Positions 27,856-36,897 are shown, counted from the stretch's first letter. The stretch is DNA of 64,000 bases from Thaumasiovibrio occultus (GCA_019703815.1 AP023052.1:1736001-1800000); one strand, 5' to 3'. Notes: generated by a model not told the origin, from the letters alone. Numbers and translations are program-made.

Positions 27856-29106
27856 ATGCATTCATTTATTCGCACCGCCGCTTTATTTTCTTTGTCCGTA
27901 TTAGCCAGCACCGCCGCAGCGAAGCAACCGACGCCTTCACCGCTCAACCCATTAATGTCACCCATATGGTCTGATGTTGCTCAACCCACCTACAGCGAAA
28001 ACATTCTCGACTGGACGTCGTTAGATCGAATGACCTTTGGCGCACAGCACGCGCTTGTTCAATATGATGTTGTCAGCGGTGAAAAAGCCTCGTTTAACCA
28101 TACTGTACCTGTGCGGGATTACATTCATGACGATAGTTACCCCCATTTCTTTGCCATCGACGACAACGACGTATTACTTCAGTTCACCAACACCAACTTA
28201 ACTGAAAAGCGTCAACTCGATTTGAGTGACATCCTACAAGGCGCTGAGATCACCAAGTACCAATACAACCACCACTACCTTGCGTTAACCACCAACGATG
28301 CACAGCTCATCATCGTTTCGCTCGAACCTTGGCAGGTCGCCCTGCACAAATCTGAGATTGATGCAGATCTTCATGGTATCGCAGACAACATTTTTGTGTA
28401 TTCCAACGACAGCGGTAGTCATGGCCTCGATATTACGACGGGCGAATCACTTTGGCATCACACGCGCCAGTTAAGTAGCTACAGCGACTATACCCAGGGA
28501 GTGATGCTTTTTCTCTTTAATGGTGAGAACGAAGGATTGACCGCAATTGATCCGACAACCGGCAACACGGTATGGCAAGCTGAAGAGGCAGATCCACACA
28601 ATACCTACGCCATGATCCATTCCGGTACGGTGATCAACATCGACTATATGGAGGAGCGTCTGTTTGGCTACGATATCGAAACCGGCGAGTTGCTATGGCG
28701 CAAAGCCGATATCAAACTGCCGATCACCTACCTAAAAAGCTATGAAGGGATTGACTTTGTTCCCTCGACCCCAACCTACTTATTGGAAAACATGGTCGTG
28801 CAATACGATCCGCGCACAGGTGAAAGCAAACATGCGATCCGCCTACCTGAAGATGTGAACTGTGGTTTCATCGATACCATCAATGACGTCGTCCTTTGCA
28901 CCGAAACCGAATACGGTGAAAGCAAAGAGTTGCATCTGATCGATTTCAAAACGGGCAAGCCACTTGGCCATTTTACAATGCCAACGATGATCCAAAGCAG
29001 ATACCCGGTCCCATTTGGCGAATCCATTATCATCCACAACGCGGGCATATATGGTGACGACATCACCGGTGTCATGGCACTGGAATTTCCCGACGTGAAA
29101 TCATGA
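27856..29106 (+). CDS. Secreted PQQ-like beta-propeller protein
   Basis: A 416-residue protein with a signal peptide (residues 1-22, cleaved after Ala-Ala-Ala or nearby). The rest has repeated blade motifs of the form Thr-Gly-x-x-Leu-Trp (TGESLWHH, TGNTVWQA, TGELLWRK, TGESKHAI, TGKPLGHF), as in BamB and PQQ-dependent dehydrogenase propellers. No catalytic residues were identified, so it is probably a periplasmic or surface binding protein. It is monocistronic, with a terminator downstream. No closer function can be given. Confidence 0.8.
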   Translation: MHSFIRTAALFSLSVLASTAAAKQPTPSPLNPLMSPIWSDVAQPTYSENILDWTSLDRMTFGAQHALVQYDVVSGEKASFNHTVPVRDYIHDDSYPHFFAIDDNDVLLQFTNTNLTEKRQLDLSDILQGAEITKYQYNHHYLALTTNDAQLIIVSLEPWQVALHKSEIDADLHGIADNIFVYSNDSGSHGLDITTGESLWHHTRQLSSYSDYTQGVMLFLFNGENEGLTAIDPTTGNTVWQAEEADPHNTYAMIHSGTVINIDYMEERLFGYDIETGELLWRKADIKLPITYLKSYEGIDFVPSTPTYLLENMVVQYDPRTGESKHAIRLPEDVNCGFIDTINDVVLCTETEYGESKELHLIDFKTGKPLGHFTMPTMIQSRYPVPFGESIIIHNAGIYGDDITGVMALEFPDVKS

Positions 29107-29146
29107 TATTCGGTTAAACGCCCATTTAGTCTAAATGCAATAAAAC

Positions 29147-29181
29147 AACGCCTTTCTGCACATCACAGAGAGGCGTTTTTA
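29147..29181 (+). terminator. Terminator after the beta-propeller gene
   Basis: AACGCCT and AGGCGTT form a stem around a 17-base loop (itself partly paired), followed by TTTTTATTT. Confidence 0.75.
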
Positions 29182-29407
29182 TTTCGTCTTTTCAATTTCT
29201 CGATTTCCTCAACATTATTTCAAACACATTATATTTCGAACTTACCGCTTATTATTTCAACCGCCATGTCATCTTTATTATCTTTGGTAGATATGGTTAT
29301 TCACCATTACTATTTTCAACTATGCCGAGATGTCACTTTCTCAGACTAGCGTATTCAGCTTTTGCATCAGAGCGATGAAAACGCCATCTTCTTGCATAAG
29401 CGCTATT

Positions 29408-29455
29408 GGCTTTGGCTTTGGCTTTGGCTTTGGCTTTGGCTTTGGCTTTGGCTTT
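29408..29455. repeat. Eight perfect copies of GGCTTT
   Basis: A perfect hexanucleotide tandem repeat in noncoding DNA, about 550 bases upstream of the chitinase gene. It is likely to vary in copy number by slippage. Confidence 0.95.
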
Positions 29456-30010
29456 GAGGAAAAGACCACCACTCCTCACTAGACGCCTACTCCTTTCTGC
29501 TTTAGGTCACAACAATGGGCAACAATTGACCCATGAGGTTAATTTATAAGCAATTATTTATTGCACTTAATCCGTAACCATTGTTATTATCGTGTCAGCT
29601 CAACGTTAGTCATCTTCATTCAGATTGAAGCGATATCACATTAATTTAAAATTCCGCTAAAAATTAATCAAATATCCTTTGATATATCTCTTTATTATCT
29701 CACCAAATAGATTGAAGCATGATCTCATTTAGCATGAGAAAATGAACAACCCCCTTATTTCAAATGGACGTTAGTTCCACTTCACCGCTTTGTTTTTCCC
29801 TTAAATTTGCAAAGAAAATCAAGTCAGTTTTAACTTCTCATCAGGACAAAACGTCGCTAAACATCGGTATTTGCACCAACACTTAGTGAGAGTTGCTAGC
29901 TCATGAGGTTTGGCGTGATCTTCACCTAACACCAGTAGGAGCCCACTCCGTGTTTGCTGGTTGAAGTCGATGTTTGGCATCCGTTGACACTTCAATGAAG
30001 GGCTATAGAA

Positions 30011-31735
30011 ATGTTGAAACTCTCCCAAGCCGCAATGCTGGTTGGTTGCACCCTAGCAGCTAACGCATTTGCGATGAATATTCAGCCAGATCCTGACAAC
30101 GCGGCAGGTTACGTTGTTGCCAAAAGCGACATCGTAGCAGCAGAAGCGGCGAAAACCAGCGATCCTATGTACGATATTTGGGCTGCAGCGCTACAAACGC
30201 GTCCAAATACCGTGGTTGAAGCGATTCTGCCAGGTTTGGCAACCAACCCAGACAACGTAAAACGCGCCGAGCGTATGTTCCCTGAAACTGAGTGGAACTT
30301 CCTAACGCAAATGGCTGCGCCGGAATACACCTACACTCGCCTGTTGCGCGCGATTGGTAAGTTCCCTGCGTTCTGTGGCGATTACACTGATGGCCGTGAT
30401 GCAGATGCGATCTGTAAAGAGTCGATCATTACAGCGTTTGCTCACTTTGCACAGGAAACCGGTGGTCATATCGCTATCGATAACTACTGGGATAACCCAA
30501 ATGGCTTAGAAGAGTGGCAGCAAGCGCTGGTTCACGTTCGTGAAATGGGCTGGGCGGAAGGCCAACCGGGTTACACCACGGGTTGTGGTCAGAACGATTG
30601 GCAAAACAAACGTTGGCCGTGTGCTGATGGCCAAGGTTACTTCGGTCGTGGTGCAAAACAATTGTCTTACCACTTCAACTACGGTGCCTTTTCTGAAGTC
30701 ATGTACGACGGTGATGCAACAGTACTTCTGAACAATCCCGCTTTAGTTGCAGACACTTGGTTAAACTTGGCATCGGCGATTTGGTTCTACCTCACGCCAC
30801 AAGCACCAAAACCAGCGATGCTACACGTGATCGACCGTACTTGGACGCCTTCTCAACGTGAAATCGATGCGGGCATCGGTTACGGCTTTGGTACGACCAT
30901 CAACATCATCAACGGTGGTATTGAGTGTGGCGAGCAAAACCGTGACAAAGGCCAACCAGTTAACCGTATCCGTTACTGGGAAGGTCTAGCCGCACACTAC
31001 CAGATCCCAATTGAAGCGGATGAGAAAAACACCTGTTGGCAACAAACGCCATACGGCAGCATCAACCTGCAAGGCGCAACTGACGTGCTTTACACCAACT
31101 GGGATGGCGATTGGACTTACCACGCTGACCGTCCAGGTGGCGTATCGTTTGAGTGTCAGTTAGTCGGTTACCAAACCGCTTACTCTGCACTTGTACCGGG
31201 CGATTACGAGAAGTGTGTCACTAACTTCTACGAGTCACACGCGAACTGGCCACAAGTACGTGTAGTTGAGAAACTGCCTGATGCTGGCAACGGCGGTAAT
31301 GGCGGCGACACTGGCGTGCCATCAAACGAGTGGAACAAAACCCAAGTCTACACTGGCGGTGAGCAAGCGGTTTACCAAGGCGCAACTTACGAAGCGAAAT
31401 GGTGGACACAAGGTGATCTACCCGATCTAGGTGGTCCATGGAAACTGATCGCAGCAGCGCCAACTGAGCCTCAGCCTCCGGTTAACCCGCCAGTTGAGCC
31501 ACCAGTAGAGCCACAACCACCAGTGACCGAGCCAGAAGTACCGGTTGATCCTAAGCCACCTGTAACTGAGCCAGAAGTGCCAAACAAGTCTACCGCATGG
31601 CAAGCAGGCTCTACCAAAGTTGCTAACGGCGCTATCGTTAGCAACGGCGGCAAATGCTTCGTAGCGAAGAACAACCCAGGTGTGTGGGAAACCCCTACTG
31701 CATCTAACTGGTTCTGGGACGAAGTTAGCTGTTAA
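30011..31735 (+). CDS. Secreted family GH19 chitinase with chitin-binding modules
   Basis: A 574-residue chitinase. Signal peptide residues 1-21; GH19 catalytic domain about 60-350, with a catalytic Glu in [11 protein letters not shown] and conserved [16 protein letters not shown] and [12 protein letters not shown]. Then comes a chitin-binding domain of the CBM5/12 type (about 435-480, with Ala-Lys-Trp-Trp-Thr), a Pro/Val/Glu linker (about 482-530) and a short Cys-containing C-terminal binding-like module (to 574). It hydrolyses chitin outside the cell. AAGGG lies 9 bases before ATG 30011. No other chitin gene is adjacent. Confidence 0.93.
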   Translation: MLKLSQAAMLVGCTLAANAFAMNIQPDPDNAAGYVVAKSDIVAAEAAKTSDPMYDIWAAALQTRPNTVVEAILPGLATNPDNVKRAERMFPETEWNFLTQMAAPEYTYTRLLRAIGKFPAFCGDYTDGRDADAICKESIITAFAHFAQETGGHIAIDNYWDNPNGLEEWQQALVHVREMGWAEGQPGYTTGCGQNDWQNKRWPCADGQGYFGRGAKQLSYHFNYGAFSEVMYDGDATVLLNNPALVADTWLNLASAIWFYLTPQAPKPAMLHVIDRTWTPSQREIDAGIGYGFGTTINIINGGIECGEQNRDKGQPVNRIRYWEGLAAHYQIPIEADEKNTCWQQTPYGSINLQGATDVLYTNWDGDWTYHADRPGGVSFECQLVGYQTAYSALVPGDYEKCVTNFYESHANWPQVRVVEKLPDAGNGGNGGDTGVPSNEWNKTQVYTGGEQAVYQGATYEAKWWTQGDLPDLGGPWKLIAAAPTEPQPPVNPPVEPPVEPQPPVTEPEVPVDPKPPVTEPEVPNKSTAWQAGSTKVANGAIVSNGGKCFVAKNNPGVWETPTASNWFWDEVSC

Positions 31736-31810
31736 TTTTAATAAGCCGACAACAGGCCTATTACCGAGCAATACCCAACGTTTTTATCCATTTAAACGTT
31801 CACTCATCCA

Positions 31811-31834
31811 AGACGCCTTCGGGCGTCTTTTTTC
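31811..31834 (+). terminator. Terminator after the chitinase gene
   Basis: AGACGCC-TTCG-GGCGTCT stem-loop with a stable UUCG tetraloop followed by a run of six T. Confidence 0.9.
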
Positions 31835-31869
31835 ATCGCACTATCTTTCAACTCCGAGCTCTCTTCTGT

Positions 31870-31975
31870 TACCTAATCCTCTCCGATGACCTAATCCTCT
31901 CCGATTACCTAATCCCCATCTATTACCCAATCCGCTCCTATCACTAAATTCTCTCCGATCACCGCATCCTCACCC
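31870..31975. repeat. Degenerate tandem repeat of about 17 bases
   Basis: About six imperfect copies of a unit like CCTAATCCTCTCCGATGA follow one another; the first two are nearly identical and later ones diverge. Noncoding, between the chitinase terminator and the next gene. Confidence 0.8.
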
Positions 31976-31989
31976 TTGCGATAAAAAGG

Positions 31990-32022
31990 TATACCCAAGT
32001 AAGCTCAAGGTGCTTGGGTATA
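31990..32022. repeat. Short Vibrio palindromic repeat
   Basis: Begins TATACCCAAGTAAGCTCAAG and ends GCTTGGGTATA, so both ends pair. It looks like a minimal copy, with the centre lost, of the 267-base element at 43778-44044. Confidence 0.75.
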
Positions 32023-32094
32023 TAATTTCCTATTGACCCGTCTATAAGTGCAAGGTTGATACTCTCCTCTCAATGGCACGGCAAAGAGGTAAAC

Positions 32095-32604
32095 ATGCTG
32101 ACTATCACTCAACTCGCCAAGGCGTTTGGAGTCTCGCGAACCACCATTATGTATTACGAGCGTGAAGGCTTATTGCTGCCTACTCTCCGCTCAGATAATG
32201 GCTATCGCTGGTATGGCGACAACGAACAGCAACGACTCAAGTTGATCGTCTCCTATCGCTCTTATGGCTTACCGTTGAGCAGCATTCGCGTCTTGTTGGA
32301 GCAGCACAGCCGCAGCCAAGCACAAATATTGAAAGATCATTTCAATGAGCTGGAAGCGGAAATTCAAACGTTGCGCGCCCAACAACGTGCCATTGTTGCG
32401 TTATTAAAAGAACCCCAATTAATCGAGGAAAAGAGTGTGACTAAACAACGCTGGGTAGAAATTATGATCGCCGCCGGTTTTAACGAAGCGGACATGGTGA
32501 AATGGCATCAAAAATTTGAAGAGATGGAGCCGCAGGAGCACCAAAAGTTCTTGGAGTCGCTTGGCATTGAGCAAGAAGAAATCGCGCAGATCCGCGCGAT
32601 GTAA
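32095..32604 (+). CDS. MerR-family transcriptional regulator
   Basis: A 169-residue MerR protein with the DNA-binding domain at residues 1-70 (AFGVSRTTIMYYEREGLLLP), a coiled dimerisation helix (about 75-115) and a C-terminal segment of about 55 residues rich in Glu, Trp and His (EIMIAAGFNEADMVKWHQKF). It has no Cys ligands for metals. ATG 32095 has AGAGG seven bases upstream. No target gene is obvious; it is alone, ahead of a terminator. The ligand is unknown. Confidence 0.85.
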   Translation: MLTITQLAKAFGVSRTTIMYYEREGLLLPTLRSDNGYRWYGDNEQQRLKLIVSYRSYGLPLSSIRVLLEQHSRSQAQILKDHFNELEAEIQTLRAQQRAIVALLKEPQLIEEKSVTKQRWVEIMIAAGFNEADMVKWHQKFEEMEPQEHQKFLESLGIEQEEIAQIRAM

Positions 32605-32620
32605 TTTTCGTTATTCATCC

Positions 32621-32648
32621 AACCGCCTCATTTTGGGGCGGTTTCTTT
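32621..32648. terminator. Terminator after the MerR gene
   Basis: AACCGCC and GGCGGTT form a stem around TCATTTTGG, followed by TTTCTTT. Confidence 0.8.
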
Positions 32649-32671
32649 CACTTGCTGTTTTCACTCATTAC

Positions 32672-32702
32672 TTTAACGAATGGCTTTAACGAATGGCTTT
32701 AA
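32672..32702. repeat. Short 13-base direct repeat
   Basis: Two adjacent copies of GGCTTTAACGAAT plus flanking partial copies lie at the 3' end of the next, leftward gene; the last partial copy includes its stop codon region. Confidence 0.7.
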
Positions 32703-33004
32703 CTCGAAAGCGCATTTTCGCGCCATTCTTGAATGGCCAACTGCATCGCATCTTGTTCAGCAGCGCTCAACGCGACGCCCGCGTTATCGCGCTCACCGTG
32801 TTGTCGAACCCGATGCGCAAATTCTTGTATGATTAACTCGGCGGCACATGGCTCACTGGCACCCAAATAGGCGTCTTTCTGTTGCTGTGACAGCACAACA
32901 TAACGGGTATAGAGCGCAACCGAACCACAAATAACCGACACAATAAATCGATCACCCTCTGCAAACAGCTGCCACTCCCAAGGGCTTTCTGCCAACATCT
33001 TCAT
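32699..33004 (-). CDS. Small unknown protein
   Basis: A 101-residue soluble protein with no recognised domain. The start could be either of the two Met codons (M1 or M3). Sequence is of mixed composition with an N-terminal beta-like part and a C-terminal helical part, as in real proteins, and it has its own 5' noncoding region. It ends next to the 13-base repeat. Function unknown. Confidence 0.6.
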   Translation of the reverse strand: MKMLAESPWEWQLFAEGDRFIVSVICGSVALYTRYVVLSQQQKDAYLGASEPCAAELIIQEFAHRVRQHGERDNAGVALSAAEQDAMQLAIQEWRENALSS

Positions 33005-33384
33005 GATTTATATCCTTTGCATCAAAAGCCCAAACAACGCCCAAGCCAAAATGACTTGAAGCGTACACCACAATTAAGCCCATCCCTCAACATACCTTAT
33101 CTCAACGTGCGTTATCTACACCACGACAACGTCAACCCGCAATCTTGCGACTAAAGCGACTAAAGCGACTAAAGCGACTAAAGCGACTAAAGCGACTAAA
33201 GCGACTAAAGCGACTAAAGGATATATACGCCATCCTCTTGAAATTGAGACACTTTCTTGGAGTTTGTTGGCGCTAAACATCTGACGAAAGATCAAGGATA
33301 TGGTTGAATATGGGAGAGAAAATTCAGCGCAGTGCCAAAGGACAATTGGGATGACGGCGTCCAAGGGTAAAGGAGATTAGTGCA
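33005..33384. other. Noncoding region with a 9-base tandem repeat
   Basis: Nothing but the tandem repeat at 33147-33218 was found. A leftward frame of 82 codons across it encodes only a Leu-Val-Ala run made by the repeat and is not taken as a gene. Confidence 0.6.
33147..33218. repeat. Eight perfect copies of GCGACTAAA
   Basis: Perfect tandem 9-base repeat, 72 bases in all, with no spacers. Perfect identity suggests recent expansion and likely length variation between strains. Confidence 0.95.
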
Positions 33385-33663
33385 ATGGCGTGGCTACTTG
33401 AAGTAACAGTCTTAGTAGGGCTCTATTTGGGCGTGATTGAGCCAATCAAATATCAGCAACGCTTGCTAGAAAAGAAAATCACCCTACTTGTAGAAAAAAC
33501 GGGGATCGACCCACACTTTGCGATCTCCGACGAGATAAAATCCGCCCTGCAAGCTGGTGAGCGGATCACCGCGTTGCGCCTCTACCGCAAAGAGACCGGC
33601 GCCTCGCTGCGTGAAGCACGCCGAGTCATTGACGCGTTAAGCTCTGAGCTTGCTGAGTCTTGA
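33385..33663 (+). CDS. Small membrane protein with an L7/L12-like C-terminal domain
   Basis: A 92-residue protein: one membrane helix at residues 3-18, a short linker (Lys-Tyr-Gln-Gln-Arg), then a C-terminal half (ISDEIKSALQAGERITALRL, then Arg-Lys-Glu-Thr-Gly-Ala-Ser-Leu-Arg-Glu-Ala) that resembles the C-terminal domain of ribosomal protein L7/L12. In L7/L12 this domain contacts translation GTPases; a role here is only a guess. AAAGGAG precedes the ATG. Confidence 0.75.
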   Translation: MAWLLEVTVLVGLYLGVIEPIKYQQRLLEKKITLLVEKTGIDPHFAISDEIKSALQAGERITALRLYRKETGASLREARRVIDALSSELAES

Positions 33664-33817
33664 GTCATCAGAGAGCAAGCGATTTATCGTTAAATATTAA
33701 CCGACGCCAACAACTGGGCCATTAGTCGCGCTTTTAACTAGCTCAGAGATAAAAGTTGTGAACTTAACTGTCTATCTTAACGGCCATTATTTTATGGGAA
33801 ATAGCAATCTTGACACC

Positions 33818-34111
33818 CTACTTAAACATATAAGGTACATATGATGCGAATAGCATTAGTCCCGTCACAGCCCAAACCAGAAAGACAAACTTTACACTTA
33901 CGCCCGCTGCGTAACTGTGAGATATATACATGAATAACATTCTACACCCCAAAGCGGTTCCCCCTACGCCGGCATATAGGCCGTAACTAAAGAGATGACT
34001 ACTCAATAGCTCAGTTTCACGCAGATCGGTAAAATACCAACGCGAGTACGCGATCGCAAAATAAAGCACAAAAGCACCAATCACCCAAGCAAGGTAAGAT
34101 TTATATCTCAT
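33818..34111 (-). CDS. Small three-helix membrane protein
   Basis: A 97-residue protein with hydrophobic segments near residues 7-25, 43-62 and 72-92, so probably an inner membrane protein. No family recognised. AAAGGAT lies upstream of the ATG at 34111. Its neighbours are unrelated and it appears to be monocistronic. Confidence 0.65.
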   Translation of the reverse strand: MRYKSYLAWVIGAFVLYFAIAYSRWYFTDLRETELLSSHLFSYGLYAGVGGTALGCRMLFMYISHSYAAGVSVKFVFLVWAVTGLMLFASYVPYMFK

Positions 34112-34553
34112 GAAAATCCTTTTTCATTTGCAATGAATAAATAAAATCAATTGCCAAAATTAACACACCAGACATATAACTATCATGCTGATTTATATAA
34201 CAATCAATCCTATCTTATTTTCCCCATTCACTCTCGAAAATCGACAGACAAATAAGGTATGAAATATAGATAAATAGTAAATATTTATTTCGTTCGTAAA
34301 TGGAACATCCCGCTTCAATGTGCTTACTTTTTACACTTCAATGTTGTTTGTAGTACTTAGTGTCACTCGGACGGAAGCGCCTAATTACCGTCAGATTTCT
34401 TTACACCTATTCAGTAGTAAGCATATTTGGCTGAAGATAACTTATTGTTTTTCATAGATACTCAACTAGTGGCATTTGTTTTGCTTTGTCTCTTTTATGC
34501 AATCGCGTCGTGCGGTTACAACAGCGTAAATTTGCATAGCCTCGGAGGTCACA
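34112..34553. other. AT-rich noncoding region
   Basis: No gene or clear repeat seen. It separates the divergent membrane-protein and PEP-CTERM genes and must hold their promoters. Confidence 0.5.
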
Positions 34554-35156
34554 GTGAAAAAATTCGCCTTATTAATCTTAATGTCGTTACCCTTTTTCGC
34601 CCAAGCAGGGGTGATCAATACCCTGCCTAGTGGCATCAGTCATGCCTTTTCTAACATCAACTCCTTTACCAGCGGCCCTGTTTCGGAAAATGGCTTTACG
34701 TGGACATCAACCCACAACAGTTCTGTTTATGGCTATAGCAACTACTATGGGCTCGGTAACAACGGCACGTGGAACAACGGTTTGGTGTTTGTTGGCCTCA
34801 ATACTGCCAATGGCGATATGACATTTACCTTTGATAACCCGGTATCGTCGGTGTTGGCATTTTTGAACTACGCCACCCCAAGTTACGGCTCTGGCATGAT
34901 GTCCATCTATGCCGCCGACAACACCTTGCTCGAAAGTGTTGTGCTCAACATCAACACGCCGTCTAATGCCTTAAACGATGGCGAGTACTGGGGCTTTTCT
35001 CGCGCAAGTGCGGAGATCAAATCCTTTACGCTGTCTGATGCTTATATCGTCGCAGCCGATCTAAAAACCGAAACTATCCCAGAGCCTGCAACCTTAGCGC
35101 TAATGGGCTTGGGCCTTGCAGGGCTTGGCTGGTCGAGAAAACGTAAACACCGCTAA
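34554..35156 (+). CDS. PEP-CTERM sorting-domain surface protein
   Basis: A 200-residue exported protein: signal peptide 1-18 (cleaved at AQA-GV), a Gly/Ser/Asn-rich beta domain, and a C-terminal sorting signal made of Pro-Glu-Pro (IPEPATLALMGLGLAGLGW) with a membrane helix and the basic tail SRKRKHR. PEP-CTERM proteins are processed by an exosortase and often go to the surface or matrix; no exosortase gene is in the window. The start is GTG 34554, with a strong GGAGG six bases upstream. Confidence 0.9.
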   Translation: MKKFALLILMSLPFFAQAGVINTLPSGISHAFSNINSFTSGPVSENGFTWTSTHNSSVYGYSNYYGLGNNGTWNNGLVFVGLNTANGDMTFTFDNPVSSVLAFLNYATPSYGSGMMSIYAADNTLLESVVLNINTPSNALNDGEYWGFSRASAEIKSFTLSDAYIVAADLKTETIPEPATLALMGLGLAGLGWSRKRKHR

Positions 35157-35216
35157 TCAATAACACCGGCGCGCTTGTGTCAAAGCGCACCACCTTTGTA
35201 ATACCTCGTCCTCGAT

Positions 35217-35242
35217 TGCCCCTATTTCAGGGGCTTTTTTGA
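35217..35242 (+). terminator. Terminator after the PEP-CTERM gene
   Basis: GCCCCT and AGGGGC pair around ATTTC and are followed by TTTTTT. Confidence 0.85.
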
Positions 35243-35391
35243 GGCCGCGATTAAGCCCTTTCATGATCCTGCTTTTGCACTATTTTCGTTACACCTCGCA
35301 GTTTATCTTGAGCCGTACAGTTAACTCGCACGGTAAAACAGAAACGGCGATACACTGCTTTCACATCATTATCTGAGCGAGAACATCACCA

Positions 35392-35682
35392 ATGAGTAGC
35401 GATTTACCCAGTGCGGTTAGGAACGTGATCTATTATGGCAAATGGAATATGCAAAGCATGCCAGAAGAGGTTGAAGCACTGCTCGATGAAATCATGGCTG
35501 AGTTTCCCGTCGACGATATTCTCGCCGAGCTTGAATCGCGCAGACCAGCCTTAGAAGAAGATGAACGTAAGACCAGCGACATGGGTTCTTGCATGGGGGG
35601 CGACATGCACTTGAGCGCAATGATTGCACTGCGCTACCTCGAACAAAGTGTGGCGTATATTCAAAGTAAAACGAAAGGCTAA
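35392..35682 (+). CDS. Small acidic unknown protein
   Basis: A 96-residue, strongly acidic, probably helical protein with a Met-Gly-Ser-Cys-Met-Gly-Gly segment near residue 65. No family recognised. Upstream context (ACATCACCA) offers only a weak ribosome-binding site. It is the last rightward gene before the attC cassette cluster. Confidence 0.6.
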   Translation: MSSDLPSAVRNVIYYGKWNMQSMPEEVEALLDEIMAEFPVDDILAELESRRPALEEDERKTSDMGSCMGGDMHLSAMIALRYLEQSVAYIQSKTKG

Positions 35683-35734
35683 TTAAGCTGTTAGCGCTGC
35701 TGTGCTTAGCGTATCGGCAACACAAACCAAACGG

Positions 35735-35775
35735 AATATGGGACGTCCAGCCAAGTGTGTTTTCACTTGGCGTTG
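35735..35775 (-). terminator. Possible terminator at the left end of the cassette cluster
   Basis: GCCAAGTG and CACTTGGC pair around TGTTTT at about 35750-35771. It may end leftward transcription of the cassettes, although no long T run follows; a degenerate attC stem is the alternative. Confidence 0.4.
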
Positions 35776-35788
35776 TTGCCTTGTTGCC

Positions 35789-36115
35789 TTATACATCTTC
35801 CGCTGAGACAAAAGCGCCTGCCTCGCTGTCATATATTTTTGCACCTAACAGGCTAGTAATGCTTTTAACAATCTCAACTTGGCCTCCAGCCATTGTGCAA
35901 TTGAATGTGATTGCTCGCGGCGTAGCCAGATCATCAATAGTGAAATAAATCAGCACATCACCTTCTTCATAGCAAAATTCTTCGGCGGTTGGCACGAAAC
36001 CTATGACTTTTTCAAATGCACCACTTAATTCAGAAGCACTAAAAGCTGAAGGTATCCAGTCTTCATCAAGCTCTTCGACTTCTCTGGCGGTTTTGACGAT
36101 AACTCCAATCATCAA
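35789..36115 (-). CDS. Cassette gene, unknown protein
   Basis: A 108-residue acidic protein, last of the cassettes. It has no recognised domain, but the mixture of short beta segments (GDVLIYFTIDD, ITFNCTM) and acidic character resembles small immunity-type proteins common in Vibrio cassettes. It lies 16 bases after the attC site at 36131. Function unknown. Confidence 0.65.
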   Translation of the reverse strand: MMIGVIVKTAREVEELDEDWIPSAFSASELSGAFEKVIGFVPTAEEFCYEEGDVLIYFTIDDLATPRAITFNCTMAGGQVEIVKSITSLLGAKIYDSEAGAFVSAEDV

Positions 36116-36130
36116 GGACTCCGATTACGT

Positions 36131-36200
36131 GTAACGCCGCGATTTGCGGCTGATTTGGATCGCAGCGGAAAACTTACTCTAAATCAGCGTCTTGTTATGG
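36131..36200 (-). other. attC site A
   Basis: On the plus strand it begins GTAACGCC and ends CTTGTTATGG. Inner arms GCTGATTT (36149-36156) and AAATCAGC (36181-36188) pair perfectly. It lies between two cassette genes. Confidence 0.75.
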
Positions 36201-36554
36201 CTTGAGATCATTAACATATGCTCGCCTCATTTGCCGACCGTAACCACTACCCTTAGAAAATAGGCTTTCCTGAAATTTAGCTTGGACATACTTTTTGTCT
36301 ATGTTTCGGATACTAATAGAATCTACATTTCTTTCCAGAGATTCACGGGCTAATTTATGCAACCCACAAAATATGCACCAAACCATTAGCTGATGCCAAT
36401 CGTTCCACGACTCTGCTCTTGCTTCAGCCTGATCCCAAACCCTGCTGAGTTGAGGAAAATAGCCTCCACCATCTGGACGAAGCTCGCCGTCTGAGATTTC
36501 AATTTCTCTCGGCCAAAGCAATCTAGTCTCTTTGAATATTCTACTGAACTTCAT
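36195..36554 (-). CDS. Cassette gene, unknown protein
   Basis: A 119-residue basic protein with many Trp and Arg. The region PREIEISDGELRPDGGGYFP recalls small HTH-less immunity-like cassette proteins but no family can be named. Its stop overlaps the end of attC site A by a few bases, which is normal for cassettes. Function unknown. Confidence 0.65.
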   Translation of the reverse strand: MKFSRIFKETRLLWPREIEISDGELRPDGGGYFPQLSRVWDQAEARAESWNDWHQLMVWCIFCGLHKLARESLERNVDSISIRNIDKKYVQAKFQESLFSKGSGYGRQMRRAYVNDLKP

Positions 36555-36566
36555 TTTTTATAGTGG

Positions 36567-36665
36567 CCATAACACCTGCTAAGTGGCTGATAATAGTTGG
36601 CTATAACGAACGAGGAACGAAGCGCAGCCAACTGCCAGCAGTTCATTTTGAGCTGCTTGTTATGC
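36567..36665 (-). other. attC site B
   Basis: On the plus strand the ends are GCCATAAC and TTGTTATGC. Inner arms AGTTGGCT (36595-36602) and AGCCAACT (36626-36633) pair perfectly, with a second pairing of CTGCT and AGCAG further out. It has the 100-base size of many vibrio attC sites. Confidence 0.85.
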
Positions 36666-36672
36666 GTTTTGC

Positions 36673-36897
36673 TTACACATCTTCATGCCAGATTTGTTTA
36701 AGTTTGATTCCTTTTTCAAAAGTTTGCTCGGAATCATCATCGAATTGAACTTCAACTTTAATATCATTCTCGTCATCAGACAGTTGAACCCAATCAACCC
36801 ATTCGATTACAGCAGATAAACTACCATCCTCTTTTACTATCCGAAAACCCTCGCCGAGATCCTGCGAAAAAACCTCTTTGATATCATCCTTTTTCAA
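36673..36897 (-). CDS. Cassette gene, small acidic unknown protein
   Basis: A 74-residue, very acidic protein (DDDSEQTF, SDDENDIKVEV) with beta-strand-like periodicity. The N-terminal MKKDDIKEVF is helical. No family recognised. It lies directly upstream of attC site B, as a cassette gene should. Confidence 0.65.
   Translation of the reverse strand: MKKDDIKEVFSQDLGEGFRIVKEDGSLSAVIEWVDWVQLSDDENDIKVEVQFDDDSEQTFEKGIKLKQIWHEDV

Larger units (their letters stand above)
29107..30010. other. Long noncoding region before the chitinase gene
   Basis: This 900-base region holds a terminator and a hexanucleotide tandem repeat (both listed) and then AT-rich DNA. The last 190 bases are less AT-rich and could be a long leader of the chitinase mRNA, but no known riboswitch was recognised. 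An opposing 69-codon frame there has no support. Confidence 0.5.

Noticed and set aside
29819-30028. A 69-codon leftward frame in the chitinase leader
   Set aside because: It overlaps the ribosome-binding site and start of the chitinase gene, and has no recognisable domain or start signal.
29408-33218. CRISPR-like repeats
   Set aside because: The repeats at 29408, 31870 and 33147 are directly adjacent units with no unique spacers, and no cas gene is present.
33116-33364. A leftward frame rich in Leu-Val-Ala
   Set aside because: Its core is only the translation of the 9-base tandem repeat; no start signal or family resemblance.
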